DNA from: Actinomycetota bacterium
GTDB lineage: Bacteria; Actinomycetota; Actinomycetes; Nanopelagicales; Nanopelagicaceae
Length of the DNA stretch: 13,285 nt
Direction: 5' to 3'
Assembly: GCA_009705165.1 (NCBI GenBank)
Contig: WLCU01000005.1
Coordinates: forward strand, 1-13,285
A program made the translations under genes and the position numbers. Below are positions 1-8,237 of this stretch, piece after piece (positions within the stretch are counted from its first letter, which is position 1; every line of letters starts with the position of its first letter). The notes beneath the pieces were generated by a model. It was not told where the DNA came from, did not search any database, and saw only the letters and a program-made list of their open reading frames with translations.

Positions 1-73
1 CTCACGGGCGGTAGTCTCGCACTTGTAGTTCCTTCAGTCGATGCGAACTGCGTGCTACGGCACGATTCATTTC

Positions 74-91
74 TATAGATATAAATGAGGA
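74..91 (+). promoter_or_regulatory. Probable -10 region and ribosome binding site of sodN
   Basis: The upstream stretch has two overlapping -10-like hexamers, TATAGA at 74-79 and TATAAA at 80-85. A GGAG at 88-91 follows, six bases before the ATG at 98. The ribosome site is convincing. The promoter is only suggested, because no clear -35 is seen in the 70 bases available upstream. Confidence 0.4.
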
Positions 92-97
92 GAAAAG

Positions 98-487
98 ATG
101 TTTGCAGCAAAGACAACTGTCTACGCACACTGCGATCTTCCATGTGGCGTTTACGATCCAGCCCAAGCAAAAATTGAGGCGCTTTCCGTAAAGGCATGCA
201 TGGAAAAGTATGCAGCTAATCCAGATGCAGATTTCCGCGCACGTTCAGTTGCGATCAAGGAAGAGCGTTCACACCAAGTGAAGGAACATCTCTGGGTTTT
301 GTGGACTGATTACTTTAAGGCCCCACACTTTGAGGCATACCCTCAGTTGCACTCACTATTTAATGAGGCAACAAAGCTTGCAGGTGCTGCAGGTACAAAG
401 GGAACTCAAGATTTAGCAGTTGCAGATAATTTGATTGCAAAGATTGATGAAATTGCAGAGATTTTCTGGGCAACAAAGAAAGCTTAG
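98..487 (+). CDS. sodN: Nickel superoxide dismutase precursor
   Basis: Converts superoxide to oxygen and hydrogen peroxide using nickel. The diagnostic Ni-hook HCDLPCGVY is at residues 11-19: H11, C12 and C16 are the nickel ligands (His1, Cys2, Cys6 of the mature enzyme), and Y19 is the active-site tyrosine. The ten residues before H11 are the leader that must be removed so that His1 becomes the free N terminus. The mature chain would be 119 residues, close to the roughly 117 usual for the family, and the helical-bundle part (for example KEHLWVLWTDYF) is well conserved. The ATG at 98 follows a good GGAG. Leader removal normally needs the dedicated peptidase SodX. The downstream neighbour is not SodX, and only 97 bases are visible upstream. 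The gene looks monocistronic, ending in the terminator at 505-561. Confidence 0.96.
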   Translation: MFAAKTTVYAHCDLPCGVYDPAQAKIEALSVKACMEKYAANPDADFRARSVAIKEERSHQVKEHLWVLWTDYFKAPHFEAYPQLHSLFNEATKLAGAAGTKGTQDLAVADNLIAKIDEIAEIFWATKKA

Positions 488-502
488 TTAATAATTAACT
501 AA
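484..502. repeat. AT-rich palindrome spanning two convergent stop codons
   Basis: TTAGTTAAT-A-ATTAACTAA is a perfect inverted repeat with a single central base. It contains the TAG of sodN (485-487) and the TAA of the minus-strand thioesterase-like gene (495-497). As RNA it could only form a weak A/U stem, so it may be no more than two AT-rich stop contexts meeting. Confidence 0.5.
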
Positions 503-899
503 TCAAAGATTGTGCGGCGGTGCGGGCGAGGAATGAAACTCGCTCCACCGCCGATCTTTTTATCTGAGCCGCAGCAACTTGGCGTTCACCTTCATAGACT
601 TCGCATTCGAAAGTTAACTCACGGTTTTCAACTTCAATACATCTAGAGATGCCACGCAATTCTGCGCCAATTGATGCCGGACTTAAGGTAATCATTTCAA
701 AACTAATTGGAATAGTTGTCTCTTCAGGTTCTAGATGCTCATCCATAGAAATGATCGCTGCATGCTCCATCAAATTCATCAAATGTGATTGCGAAACAAT
801 TGGTAAATCACCGATTCCTAGAGCAACAGATGTGTCTCCTGCGCGGACAGTCATGACCGTTAAGCCGATGGTCCCCATAACTTCTTCTGCAGGTTTCAT
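495..899 (-). CDS. Hotdog-fold thioesterase-like protein (FlK-type)
   Basis: A 134-residue protein with the length and pattern of fluoroacetyl-CoA-thioesterase-like (FlK) single hotdog proteins. The central helix reads SHLMNLMEHAA (residues 38-48), with E45 at the position of the FlK catalytic glutamate. It is followed by a LEPEETT turn and beta strands ending near ERVSFLAR. By my hand alignment the FlK catalytic threonine position is Q37 (flanked by serines) and the histidine position is M69. It may therefore use a different mechanism or act as a binding protein. The substrate is unknown. The ATG at 899 has an AGGTAGG stretch upstream on its strand. It starts 25 bases after the anti-sigma stop, so it is probably the last gene of the sigma operon. 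Its final codons double as the sodN terminator. Family moderately sure, activity unsure. Confidence 0.65.
   Translation of the reverse strand: MKPAEEVMGTIGLTVMTVRAGDTSVALGIGDLPIVSQSHLMNLMEHAAIISMDEHLEPEETTIPISFEMITLSPASIGAELRGISRCIEVENRELTFECEVYEGERQVAAAQIKRSAVERVSFLARTAAQSLIS
505..561 (+). terminator. Rho-independent terminator of sodN, inside the convergent ORF
   Basis: GGCGGTG (516-522) pairs with CACCGCC (546-552). GGGCGAG (524-530) pairs with CTCGCTC (539-545, one G-U pair) around an 8-base loop, with C523 bulged. An outer AAAGAT (505-510) pairs with ATCTTT (554-559). A T-run at 557-561 follows, which suits termination of plus-strand sodN mRNA. The whole element lies within the last codons of the minus-strand gene 495-899. 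Confidence 0.85.
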
Positions 900-924
900 G
901 ATTTATAACCTACCTGCTCAAGCC

Positions 925-1329
925 TTACTTAGTGGGATTATCGCCTTCATTGAGGTAACGAATTTCTTCGGTGTGTTCAATAGTAACTTCACGGTGTTCA
1001 ATCTGTCCGAACTCGTCGATCTCGATTGAAATCTCAGTCATACTAAATTGCGTAACAACTTCAGTAAAAGTACCCGCCATTTGTCCATGAATCTGATTAA
1101 AGATTGCATCGTGTAGGTCCTGAGGGGCTTCTTCGTTGCATGTCCGGCGCAAGGCTTCTTGCATTAATGAACGCATGTGTCGCTCGTGGGCAAGTTCTGC
1201 TTCACAGGCTGGACACTGCGCGACGTGAATTTCAATTGTTTGCAACTGAGGATCCTGAATATTTCCTTCGATTAAAAGAACAAAGGAGTTCAAGATCTCG
1301 TTACATGGAACTACAAATTCGAAGCTCAT
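925..1329 (-). CDS. rsrA: Zinc-binding anti-sigma factor, RsrA/RshA type
   Basis: Binds and inhibits the sigma factor encoded just upstream. In Streptomyces RsrA, oxidation of thiols releases zinc and frees SigR. The ZAS motif is intact: H35-x3-C39-x2-C42 (HVAQCPAC). The upstream cysteine C9 sits in PCNEIL, matching the RsrA cysteine that forms the trigger disulfide, and another cysteine occurs in RRTCNEE near residue 64. The chain is 134 residues against about 105 for RsrA. The surplus is an acidic tail after about residue 95, rich in Glu, Ile and Thr. The start codon overlaps the sigma stop as ATGA at 1326-1329, which indicates translational coupling and matched amounts of the two proteins. 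Redox sensing is inferred from the conserved ligands. The symbol is by homology. Confidence 0.88.
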   Translation of the reverse strand: MSFEFVVPCNEILNSFVLLIEGNIQDPQLQTIEIHVAQCPACEAELAHERHMRSLMQEALRRTCNEEAPQDLHDAIFNQIHGQMAGTFTEVVTQFSMTEISIEIDEFGQIEHREVTIEHTEEIRYLNEGDNPTK

Positions 1330-1958
1330 TTGCCATCTCCTTCTGTTTCGGAGTTGGCCGAGGAAGCTTTGGATTTAACGCTATATCCAAGTTCCTTCGC
1401 ATATTCAGTTAACCGTTCACGCAGCTGTTTTCTTCCCCGATGCAGGCGCGACATAACGGTTCCAGCAGGAACACCCACAATTTCGGCAATCTCTTTGTAG
1501 GAAAAACCCTCAACATCGGCCAAATAAACGGCAATTCTAAACTCTTCAGGAATTTCTTGAAGCGCCCTTTTAATATCGCTGTCAGGCAGGTTTTCTAGAG
1601 CTTCAACTTCGGCAGATTTTCCTTGATCACTAGTGTGTGATGCAGCATCGGCTAATTGCCAATCCTCAATTTCTCCGGCAGAAAGCTGCGGACGACGCTG
1701 ATCTTTGCGATAAGTATTAATAAATGTTGTTGTCAAAACTCGATATAGCCAAGCTTTTAAATTTGTTCCAGCTTCAAATTGGTGAAATGAAGCAAAAGCT
1801 TTCAAATAAGTATCTTGAACTAAGTCCTTGGCATCTTCAGGATTTTTTGTATAGCGAAGCGCTGCGGCATATAACTGGTTTGTGAAGGCAAGGGCATCTC
1901 GCTCGAAGCGGACCGCGCGGTCTGCCGAGCTCTCTTTAACTAAGTCTGTCGATGTCAT
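1326..1958 (-). CDS. sigR: ECF RNA polymerase sigma factor, SigR/SigH type
   Basis: A group 4 sigma factor, probably directing thiol-oxidative and heat stress genes. Region 2 is clear ([23 protein letters not shown] and the [16 protein letters not shown] helix). Region 4 carries the helix-turn-helix [26 protein letters not shown] near the C terminus. No extra C-terminal domain is present. I choose the ATG at 1958 (210 residues, MTSTDLV...), which falls after the stop of the upstream gene. No good Shine-Dalgarno is visible there, and GATAAT (1971-1976 on this strand) could be an internal -10. The frame stays open to a TTG at 2018, which would add 20 residues and overlap the SRAP gene. In Streptomyces a longer SigR isoform from an upstream start is known. 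The gene is followed by its anti-sigma gene with a 4-base overlap. Confidence 0.92.
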   Translation of the reverse strand: MTSTDLVKESSADRAVRFERDALAFTNQLYAAALRYTKNPEDAKDLVQDTYLKAFASFHQFEAGTNLKAWLYRVLTTTFINTYRKDQRRPQLSAGEIEDWQLADAASHTSDQGKSAEVEALENLPDSDIKRALQEIPEEFRIAVYLADVEGFSYKEIAEIVGVPAGTVMSRLHRGRKQLRERLTEYAKELGYSVKSKASSANSETEGDGK

Positions 1959-1977
1959 CTGGAGTGAAAGATTATCG

Positions 1978-2715
1978 TTAAAACAGGGTCTCTGGCTCAC
2001 CCAAATCAATCGGTGCAATTAACTCAGCGCCGTTATTGGCAACAGTGTTCACCGCAGATGAGACCGGGCGGGCAATGACTATGGATTCCGGCGATGGAAC
2101 AACCATCAGGTTACGCAAAGCTTCAACTTCTTTATTGGAAGGATCAAGCCAAGCGTCCCAGCGATCATGGGGCATAAAGACCGGCATGCGGCTGTGAATA
2201 GTTGCTAATTCACCTTGCGCCTCTTGGGTAATGATGGACGCAGTCTCAATGGCATCACCATTTGGCGTGCGCCAAGAACTCCAAATTCCTGCGATGGGAA
2301 GTTGCTTACCGTCTCTTGCTGAAATGTAAAAAGCTTGTTTAGGTTTATATTTTCCAAATGCAGTTGCCCATTCGTAATAACCCTCTGCGGGGATTAAGCA
2401 ACGCCTAGATTTAAATGCATCTCTAAAAGTTGGTTTTTCATGCACGGTTTCACTTCGCGCATTTATTGCTCGGGACTGTGAAATTTTGGCTTCCTGAATA
2501 TTGTTAAGCCAAGGCGCAATTAAGCCCCACGAAACAATGGCCAAATCTTTATCTGCATGTCCATCAGATTGTGCAGATGTGCGAACGATATAGATGGGAT
2601 TTGTGGGTGCAATATTCCAATTAACCGGAATTGATGAAGCAGGGGAGTTACCTGTTACTTCAAACTGCTCCATTAATTCGCGCATATCTGCAGTTTGCGC
2701 ATAGCGACCACACAT
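1978..2715 (-). CDS. SRAP/HMCES-family abasic-site processing protein (YedK-like)
   Basis: Forms a stable thiazolidine crosslink to abasic sites in single-stranded DNA through Cys2 after removal of Met1, protecting the lesion at forks. The start MCGRYA is diagnostic. The other active-site elements are present: N85 in INARSET, E115 in AEGYYEW, H174 in IHSRMP. Conserved WGLIAPW (63-69) and PIAGIW (140-145) also fit. The length of 245 is normal for the actinobacterial form. It starts at the ATG at 2715 with a -10-like TATCCT six bases upstream and no Shine-Dalgarno, so it may be leaderless. Its stop is 19 bases before the sigma ATG, making it the likely first gene of a four-gene stress operon. 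Confidence 0.94.
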   Translation of the reverse strand: MCGRYAQTADMRELMEQFEVTGNSPASSIPVNWNIAPTNPIYIVRTSAQSDGHADKDLAIVSWGLIAPWLNNIQEAKISQSRAINARSETVHEKPTFRDAFKSRRCLIPAEGYYEWATAFGKYKPKQAFYISARDGKQLPIAGIWSSWRTPNGDAIETASIITQEAQGELATIHSRMPVFMPHDRWDAWLDPSNKEVEALRNLMVVPSPESIVIARPVSSAVNTVANNGAELIAPIDLGEPETLF

Positions 2716-2721
2716 GAGTTA

Positions 2722-2727
2722 AGGATA
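2722..2727 (-). promoter_or_regulatory. Candidate -10 for leaderless mRNA of the SRAP gene and sigma operon
   Basis: TATCCT on the minus strand is followed by six bases (TAACTC) and then the ATG at 2715. That spacing puts the transcription start at or next to the A of the ATG, and no Shine-Dalgarno is visible. No convincing -35 was found. Inferred from spacing only. Confidence 0.45.
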
Positions 2728-2757
2728 AGGCCGAATCAAGGCCAATGCAGGTCACGG

Positions 2758-2763
2758 TAGACT
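2758..2763 (+). promoter_or_regulatory. Candidate -10 for leaderless mRNA of aroA
   Basis: TAGACT is followed by six bases (TAGGCG) and the ATG at 2770. This fits the actinobacterial TANNNT-N6 to N7-ATG leaderless arrangement, with no usable Shine-Dalgarno. It faces the equivalent element of the divergent gene across a 54-base spacer. Confidence 0.45.
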
Positions 2764-2769
2764 TAGGCG

Positions 2770-4074
2770 ATGATGAATAACAACGCACACTGGCCCGCGC
2801 ATTTTCGCGGCAATAAGCCAGTAGATGTATCCGTTGTTATCCCTGGTTCGAAATCAGTAACAAATCGTGCGCTCATTTTGGCGTCTCAAGCCGATTCTCC
2901 ATCCATTCTTCGACGTCCTCTCATTTCGCGCGATAGCGAACTCATGGTGGCGGGCTTACGCGCTTTAGGTATCGGCATTGTTGAAAAATCAGAGTTAGTT
3001 AATGGCAAAGAAGAGATTCAGTGGATTATTACGCCAACAAAAATGCATGGTGGCGTTAAAGTAGATGTTGGCAACGCCGGAACAGTTATGCGTTTCTTGC
3101 CACCACTTGCAGCTCTTGCAAATGGTGAAGTCGCATTTGATGGTGATCCACGTTCATATGAACGCCCTCTAGGCCCGGTCATTAAGGCTCTTGAGGAACT
3201 TGGAATTTCAATTAATCATGATGGCCGCTATAGCTTGCCGATGAAACTACATGGCACTGGCAATATTCCTGGTGGCGCACTTACCATTGATGCAAGTGCC
3301 TCAAGTCAATTCTTATCCGCACTTTTATTGGTTGCACCTAGTTTTGATAAAGGTCTTGTTGCAACACACAAAGGTGGCGCTTTGCCATCCATGCCACATA
3401 TTGAAATGACAGTAGAAATGTTGCGCGATTTTGGTGCGCAAGTAAAGATTGATTCGGCACAACAATCATGGAGCGTTAAGCCCGGGACATTGCATGGAAA
3501 AGATTTTGTTATCGAACCTGATTTATCCAACGCAGCACCATTTTTATCACTAGCAATGGTTTGCGGCGGAAGTGTCACAGTTGCTGATTGGCCAATCAAA
3601 ACCACACAGCCTGGAGATCAATTACGAACAATTCTTACTCAAATGGGCGCAAAGATTTCAATGAGCCAAGCAGGGTTAACGCTTACCGGAACGGGCGCAA
3701 TTCATGGAATCGATATCGACCTTCATGATGTTGGCGAACTAACTCCATCTATTGCAGCCCTTGCAGCGCTAGCTGATTCGCCATCACATCTACGCGGAAT
3801 TGCTCACTTACGCCTTCATGAAACCGATCGACTAGCTGCATTAACCCGCGAAATAAATGCATTAGGTGGAAATGTGGTTGAAGAAGAAAGTGCTTTGCAC
3901 ATTACTCCAGCACCTTTGCATGGAGGGGTTTTCCATACATATGAGGATCACCGCCTAGCTACTGCAGGTGCGGTTATTGGATTAGTTGTTCCTGACATTG
4001 AAGTTGAAAACATTGCAACAACTCGCAAGACGCTTCCTGATTTTCCTGGACTTTGGAGTTCGCTTCTTGTTTAG
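2770..4074 (+). CDS. aroA: 3-phosphoshikimate 1-carboxyvinyltransferase (EPSP synthase)
   Basis: Sixth step of the shikimate pathway: transfers enolpyruvyl from PEP to shikimate-3-phosphate. Substrate-binding signatures are intact: PGSKSVTNR (25-33, with K28, S29, R33), GNAGTVMR (101-108), SSQFLSALL in the middle, and near the C terminus HETDRLAAL and YEDHRLATAGA. At the position of E. coli Pro101 this enzyme has F109, which I regard as usual for actinobacterial forms; I do not infer glyphosate tolerance from it. The 434 residues are a normal length. ATG is present at 2770 and again at 2773, and the first fits the leaderless spacing. First gene of the plus-strand block, with rsgA starting 9 bases after its stop. 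Confidence 0.96.
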   Translation: MMNNNAHWPAHFRGNKPVDVSVVIPGSKSVTNRALILASQADSPSILRRPLISRDSELMVAGLRALGIGIVEKSELVNGKEEIQWIITPTKMHGGVKVDVGNAGTVMRFLPPLAALANGEVAFDGDPRSYERPLGPVIKALEELGISINHDGRYSLPMKLHGTGNIPGGALTIDASASSQFLSALLLVAPSFDKGLVATHKGGALPSMPHIEMTVEMLRDFGAQVKIDSAQQSWSVKPGTLHGKDFVIEPDLSNAAPFLSLAMVCGGSVTVADWPIKTTQPGDQLRTILTQMGAKISMSQAGLTLTGTGAIHGIDIDLHDVGELTPSIAALAALADSPSHLRGIAHLRLHETDRLAALTREINALGGNVVEEESALHITPAPLHGGVFHTYEDHRLATAGAVIGLVVPDIEVENIATTRKTLPDFPGLWSSLLV

Positions 4075-4083
4075 GTTTTGGTT

Positions 4084-5106
4084 ATGAGTCCACGCGAATA
4101 TGATGAATCGGATGCTCGCGTAAGACCATCGCGCAGTACCCGTCCACGCAGCAAAGATCGCCCAACGCATTCAACTGCAATTTCTGCGCTGGTAACTACC
4201 GTCGACCGTGGTCGTCAGACTTGCATTACTGATGACGGCGTGATTATTACAGCGATGCGTGCCCGAGAGTTAGGGCCTAAATCAGTTGTTGTGGGTGACA
4301 TCGTTTCAATTGTTGGTGATGTGACCGGTAATGAAGGAACATTGGCACGAATCGTCGCGGTAAATGAACGTCGTAACTCTTTGAGTCGAACTGTTGATGA
4401 TTCGGCACAAGTGGAACGCACGATCGTTGCTAATATCGATCAACTAGTAATTGTTGTCGCAGCTTTTAATCCGGAGCCTCGACGTGGCTTAATTGATAGA
4501 TTCTTGGTTTCGGCATTTACTGAAGGAATCACTCCGAAATTAGTTGTGACTAAAACTGACTTGGGAACTGTTCCTGAATTTCTTGCTGAATACGAAAAAT
4601 TGGATGTTGAAATTCTGCATACCGCAATTAAAAGTGATTCGCGTGAAAAAGATTTAGCTTCGCTTCATCACATGTTGTCTGGAAAGATTTCGGTACTTGT
4701 CGGCCATTCAGGTGTTGGTAAGTCAACGCTAATTAATGCTTTAGTACCAGCGGCAGATCGCTTAACCGGAGATGTAAATGCTGCAACTGGTCGAGGTCGA
4801 CATACATCTTCAAGTGCAATCGCTCTGCCTTTAAATACCAGCGATGGTTGGATTATCGATACCCCGGGAATTCGTGCCTTTGGTTTGTCGCATATCGATG
4901 TCAACAGAATCGTAGATGCATTCACAGATCTATCTCTAGTTGCGGCCACTTGTTTGTCGAATTGCTCACACGCGGAAAGTTCATGCAAACTTGATGCGTG
5001 GGCAGCGCCAAACGGCATTCCAAACCCAGAAAGAATGGCCAGGTTAAGTAGTTTGCGTTCATTGTTATCAGTCAAAGAGCAAGCAGTTTCTACACCAGAG
5101 GATTAG
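4084..5106 (+). CDS. rsgA: Ribosome small subunit-dependent GTPase A
   Basis: A circularly permuted GTPase that helps late 30S subunit maturation. The permuted motif order is visible: G4 TKTD (156-159) comes before the P loop GHSGVGKST (207-215), then G3 DTPG (259-262). The C-terminal zinc knuckle is C290-x3-C294-x-H296-x4-C301. An N-terminal Arg/Ser-rich tail (about residues 1-30) precedes the OB-fold (about 32-85). I prefer the ATG at 4084 (340 residues) to the in-frame TTG at 4078, because the ATG leaves nine bases after the aroA stop and a weak AGG upstream. Closely coupled to aroA, as in other actinobacteria. Confidence 0.94.
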   Translation: MSPREYDESDARVRPSRSTRPRSKDRPTHSTAISALVTTVDRGRQTCITDDGVIITAMRARELGPKSVVVGDIVSIVGDVTGNEGTLARIVAVNERRNSLSRTVDDSAQVERTIVANIDQLVIVVAAFNPEPRRGLIDRFLVSAFTEGITPKLVVTKTDLGTVPEFLAEYEKLDVEILHTAIKSDSREKDLASLHHMLSGKISVLVGHSGVGKSTLINALVPAADRLTGDVNAATGRGRHTSSSAIALPLNTSDGWIIDTPGIRAFGLSHIDVNRIVDAFTDLSLVAATCLSNCSHAESSCKLDAWAAPNGIPNPERMARLSSLRSLLSVKEQAVSTPED

Positions 5107-5157
5107 GATTCCCACAGCGTAATTAATTAAGCGAGCGAGAAAGTTTGGGTAAATGAA

Positions 5158-5955
5158 ATGAGCGAAAGCAAATATGCCGAGGATTTAGCTCTTGCGCACT
5201 TGCTTGCAGATATTGCTGATTCAATCTCCTTAGACCGATATCAATCATTAGATTTAGTAATCACAACAAAACCAGATAACACACCAGTAACTGATGCAGA
5301 TCGGGCAGTTGAAACCGCGATTCGTCAGGCACTTGCTACACACCGTCCAAATGATGGATTACTCGGTGAAGAGTTTGGTAGTGATATCACCGGCGCAAAG
5401 CGCTATTGGGTCATTGACCCAATCGATGGAACAAAAAACTTTATGCGCGGGGTCCCAACATGGGCAACTTTGATTGCCTTAGTAGAAGTTGCTGACGATG
5501 GAACACAGGAAGTTGTTGTTGGTGTTGCAAGTTCACCCGCACTTGCGCGCCGCTGGCATGCATCATGTTGCGAAGGCGCATTTGTAAATTTCAATGGACA
5601 AGTTCGAAAGATCGCAGTTTCGCAAGTGAGTGCAATCAATGATGCATCGGTTGCTTACTCAGACTTTGTTGGCTTTGACTCACGTCTTGATGCTTTTAAT
5701 TCCATTTTAAAAACTGCTTGGCGCACTCGTGGCATGGGTGATTTTTGGTCACATATGCTGGTTGCTGAAGGCGCTGTAGATATTGCAATCGAACCAACTC
5801 TTGCTCTGTGGGACATGGCTGCACTTGACATCATTGTGCGCGAGGCTGGCGGAGTGTTTACAAATACTGCTGGTGAAGCCGGTCCTTTTGGCGGCAGTGG
5901 AGTTTCAACCAACAAAGCAGTACACGAAAAACTCATTAAAGCTTTAAACGAATAA
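5158..5955 (+). CDS. hisN: Histidinol-phosphatase, inositol monophosphatase family
   Basis: Hydrolyses histidinol phosphate to histidinol, the penultimate stage of histidine synthesis, in the IMPase-fold form used by actinobacteria. Metal-site motifs are complete: KPDNTPVTDAD (38-48), GEEFG (70-74), the IDPIDGTKNF segment (86-95, with D87 and D90), and WDMAALD (217-223, with D218). The RGVPTW segment following the metal motif fits HisN rather than a generic inositol phosphatase, but that is judgement. The length of 265 is typical. It starts 51 bases after rsgA. The spacer holds an AT-rich TAATTAATTAA stretch that could include a promoter, and there is no strong Shine-Dalgarno before the ATG. 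Confidence 0.88.
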   Translation: MSESKYAEDLALAHLLADIADSISLDRYQSLDLVITTKPDNTPVTDADRAVETAIRQALATHRPNDGLLGEEFGSDITGAKRYWVIDPIDGTKNFMRGVPTWATLIALVEVADDGTQEVVVGVASSPALARRWHASCCEGAFVNFNGQVRKIAVSQVSAINDASVAYSDFVGFDSRLDAFNSILKTAWRTRGMGDFWSHMLVAEGAVDIAIEPTLALWDMAALDIIVREAGGVFTNTAGEAGPFGGSGVSTNKAVHEKLIKALNE

Positions 5956-5988
5956 ACCCACGATAAATTTTTTGGAAAGGGGATAGAA

Positions 5989-8237
5989 ATGGCCACAGAT
6001 TTAATCTTGGAGCCCACCACCCTTGCCATTGAAGGGATGACTTGTTCTTCCTGTGTTAATTCAGTTGAAAAAGCGCTTAATGGAGTTTCGGGAGTTCGGG
6101 CATCCATTAATTTTGCAACAGAGACGGCACATATTTTGGCTCCAGCCGATGTAAGCGTTAAAGATTTAATTAAAACCGTTGAAAAAGCTGGATATAAGGC
6201 ATCACTTTTGCAAGATTCACAGTCTGTAACACTTCACAGTAAGAAATCTGCCAAAGCGCTTTTCTTCGCCTTTATTTTTGCCGCTCCTGCCGTAGCAATT
6301 TCAATGATTATGAGTTGGCACCATCGCATTGACATGTGGATCATTGCCCAACTTGATTCATTTGGAATTGCGCATCCGCTTTACTCGGCAACTGCTTGGT
6401 TAGTGATTGCACTAAGCGCGCCAGTAGTTTTGTTAGTTGCGTGGCCTATTCATCGGGCAGCACTTCGTAATTTAACTCATCCAACTATGGATAATTTAAT
6501 TTCCCTCGGTTCACTATCTGCATTCGGTTGGTCTATTTATGCAAATGCAACCGGCGAAGGTGATGTTTACACTGAAGTTGCTGCAGGAGTTATCTTTTTT
6601 GTCGTCCTTGGCAGATTCCTTGAAACTCGGGCCAAAGCTCGTGCCGGGGCGGCACTTTCATCCTTACTAGCTCTAGGTAGCAAAGAAGTAACAATCGTTC
6701 GTGGGGGTTTTCCACTCATTATTCCCATCGAAGAGCTACAAATTGGGGATGAGTTTGAAGTCCGACCAGGTGATCGCATTGCGACAGATGGAATAGTTGT
6801 TAAAGGCGAAAGCGCAGTTGATAATTCAATGCTAACTGGTGAAACTAAACCGGTAGATGTTCGTCCAGGTTCACCAGTAATTGGTGCGTCGGTTAATCAC
6901 AATGGTCGACTTATTGTTCGCGCAACAAGAATTGGCAGTGATACCGAACTTGCACGCATCACCGCTATGGTAATTAGCGCACAGGGAACAAAGGCACCAA
7001 TTCAACGGCTTGCAGATCGAATCAGTGCAGTATTCGTACCCATAGTTACCCTTATAGCCGCCGGTACTTTTGCGGGTTGGTATTACACGGGATCAACTCT
7101 TACTCAATCAATATCTGTAGCAATCACTGTTTTGGTTATTGCATGTCCTTGTGCACTGGGATTAGCTACACCTGTAGCGCTACTTGTTGCATCTGGCAGA
7201 GGCGCTGCACGCGGAATTGTTTTGCGTGAACCACGCGTGCTCGAAGTAGCTCGCACAGTCGATACGGTTGTTTTTGATAAGACTGGAACTTTGACCCAAG
7301 GTGTCATGAATGTCCAAAACGCCACAATTTCAAGGGCCGCGGGCTCCGTATTGGGGAATTCTTTTGCAACTCTGGTTAATGAACAAACAATTCTTTCAAC
7401 CGCTCATGCAATTGAAACACAAAACTCACATCCAGTCGCACTAGCAATTTCGAGATACGCACTCGGCAAGAGCTTAAAAAGCTTTGAAGTAACCGAGTTT
7501 TCTGTTACTCCGGGATCAGGTGCTGCAGGACGAGTAAATATCGGCATGCAATCTCCTGTTGTTTTAATTGGGGCACCAGCTGCGATTGCACATAGTTGTA
7601 CTGAATTTCATCCAGAGATTAAAGCTGCCATTACCGAAGGTCAAAGCGCAGGATTAACTGTCTCCGTACTTGCATGGGATGGTGTAGCTCTTGCCGTATT
7701 TGCAGTTGGAGATGAACTTAAGAGTGATGCACCAGCAACCGTCAGCGCGCTTAAGGCAATGGGAATTACTCCATGGCTTGTAACTGGTGATAGCTCAGAA
7801 GTGGCTGCAACAGTTGCTTCAATCGTTGGAATCGATTCTGCACATGTTGTATCAGCGGCAATGCCCGAAACGAAGTTAGCAATAGTTGAACGGTTGAAAT
7901 CAGAAGGTCGCTGTGTATTAATGATTGGCGATGGCATAAACGATGCCGCTGCCTTAACCGCTGCAGATCTGTCAATGGCAATGGGAACTGGAACCGATAC
8001 TGCAATTTCATCAGCCGATATAACTTTAATGAACTCCGGCCTAGGCAGCGTAATTGCAGCGTTAAAGCTAGCTAAGAAAACGCTAAAGATTATTCGCCTT
8101 AATATGGGTTGGGCATTGATCTACAACGTAATCGGCTTACCAATCGCAGCTCTTGGCCTATTACAACCAATGTATGCGGCCGCGGCTATGGCCTTGTCTT
8201 CGCTTTTTGTTGTCACAAATTCATTACGCATTAAATA

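Noticed and set aside
2..70. A 23-codon ATG-to-TGA frame on the minus strand upstream of sodN, considered as a piece of sodX
   Set aside because: It is closed, very short and has no peptidase motif. The plus-strand frame 1-78 is equally featureless. Nothing supports coding here.
649..1029. 126-codon plus-strand frame
   Set aside because: It runs antisense across the thioesterase-like and anti-sigma genes, with no ribosome site or family pattern; a shadow.
2067..2089. GGAAT on the minus strand (2085-2089), tested as a SigR-type -35 for sigma autoregulation
   Set aside because: No GTT is found 17-19 bases downstream, so it does not match the SigR promoter pattern.
4078..4083. TTG start two codons upstream for rsgA
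   Set aside because: The ATG at 4084 gives a better distance from the aroA stop and to the weak AGG; TTG is possible but not favoured.
5120..5131. TAATTAATTAA stretch before hisN as an operator or origin-like element
   Set aside because: A short AT palindrome expected by chance in this composition; no second copy or neighbouring signal.
5655..6107. 150-codon minus-strand frame across the hisN/copA junction
   Set aside because: Composition is that of an antisense shadow, and it crosses two well-supported genes.
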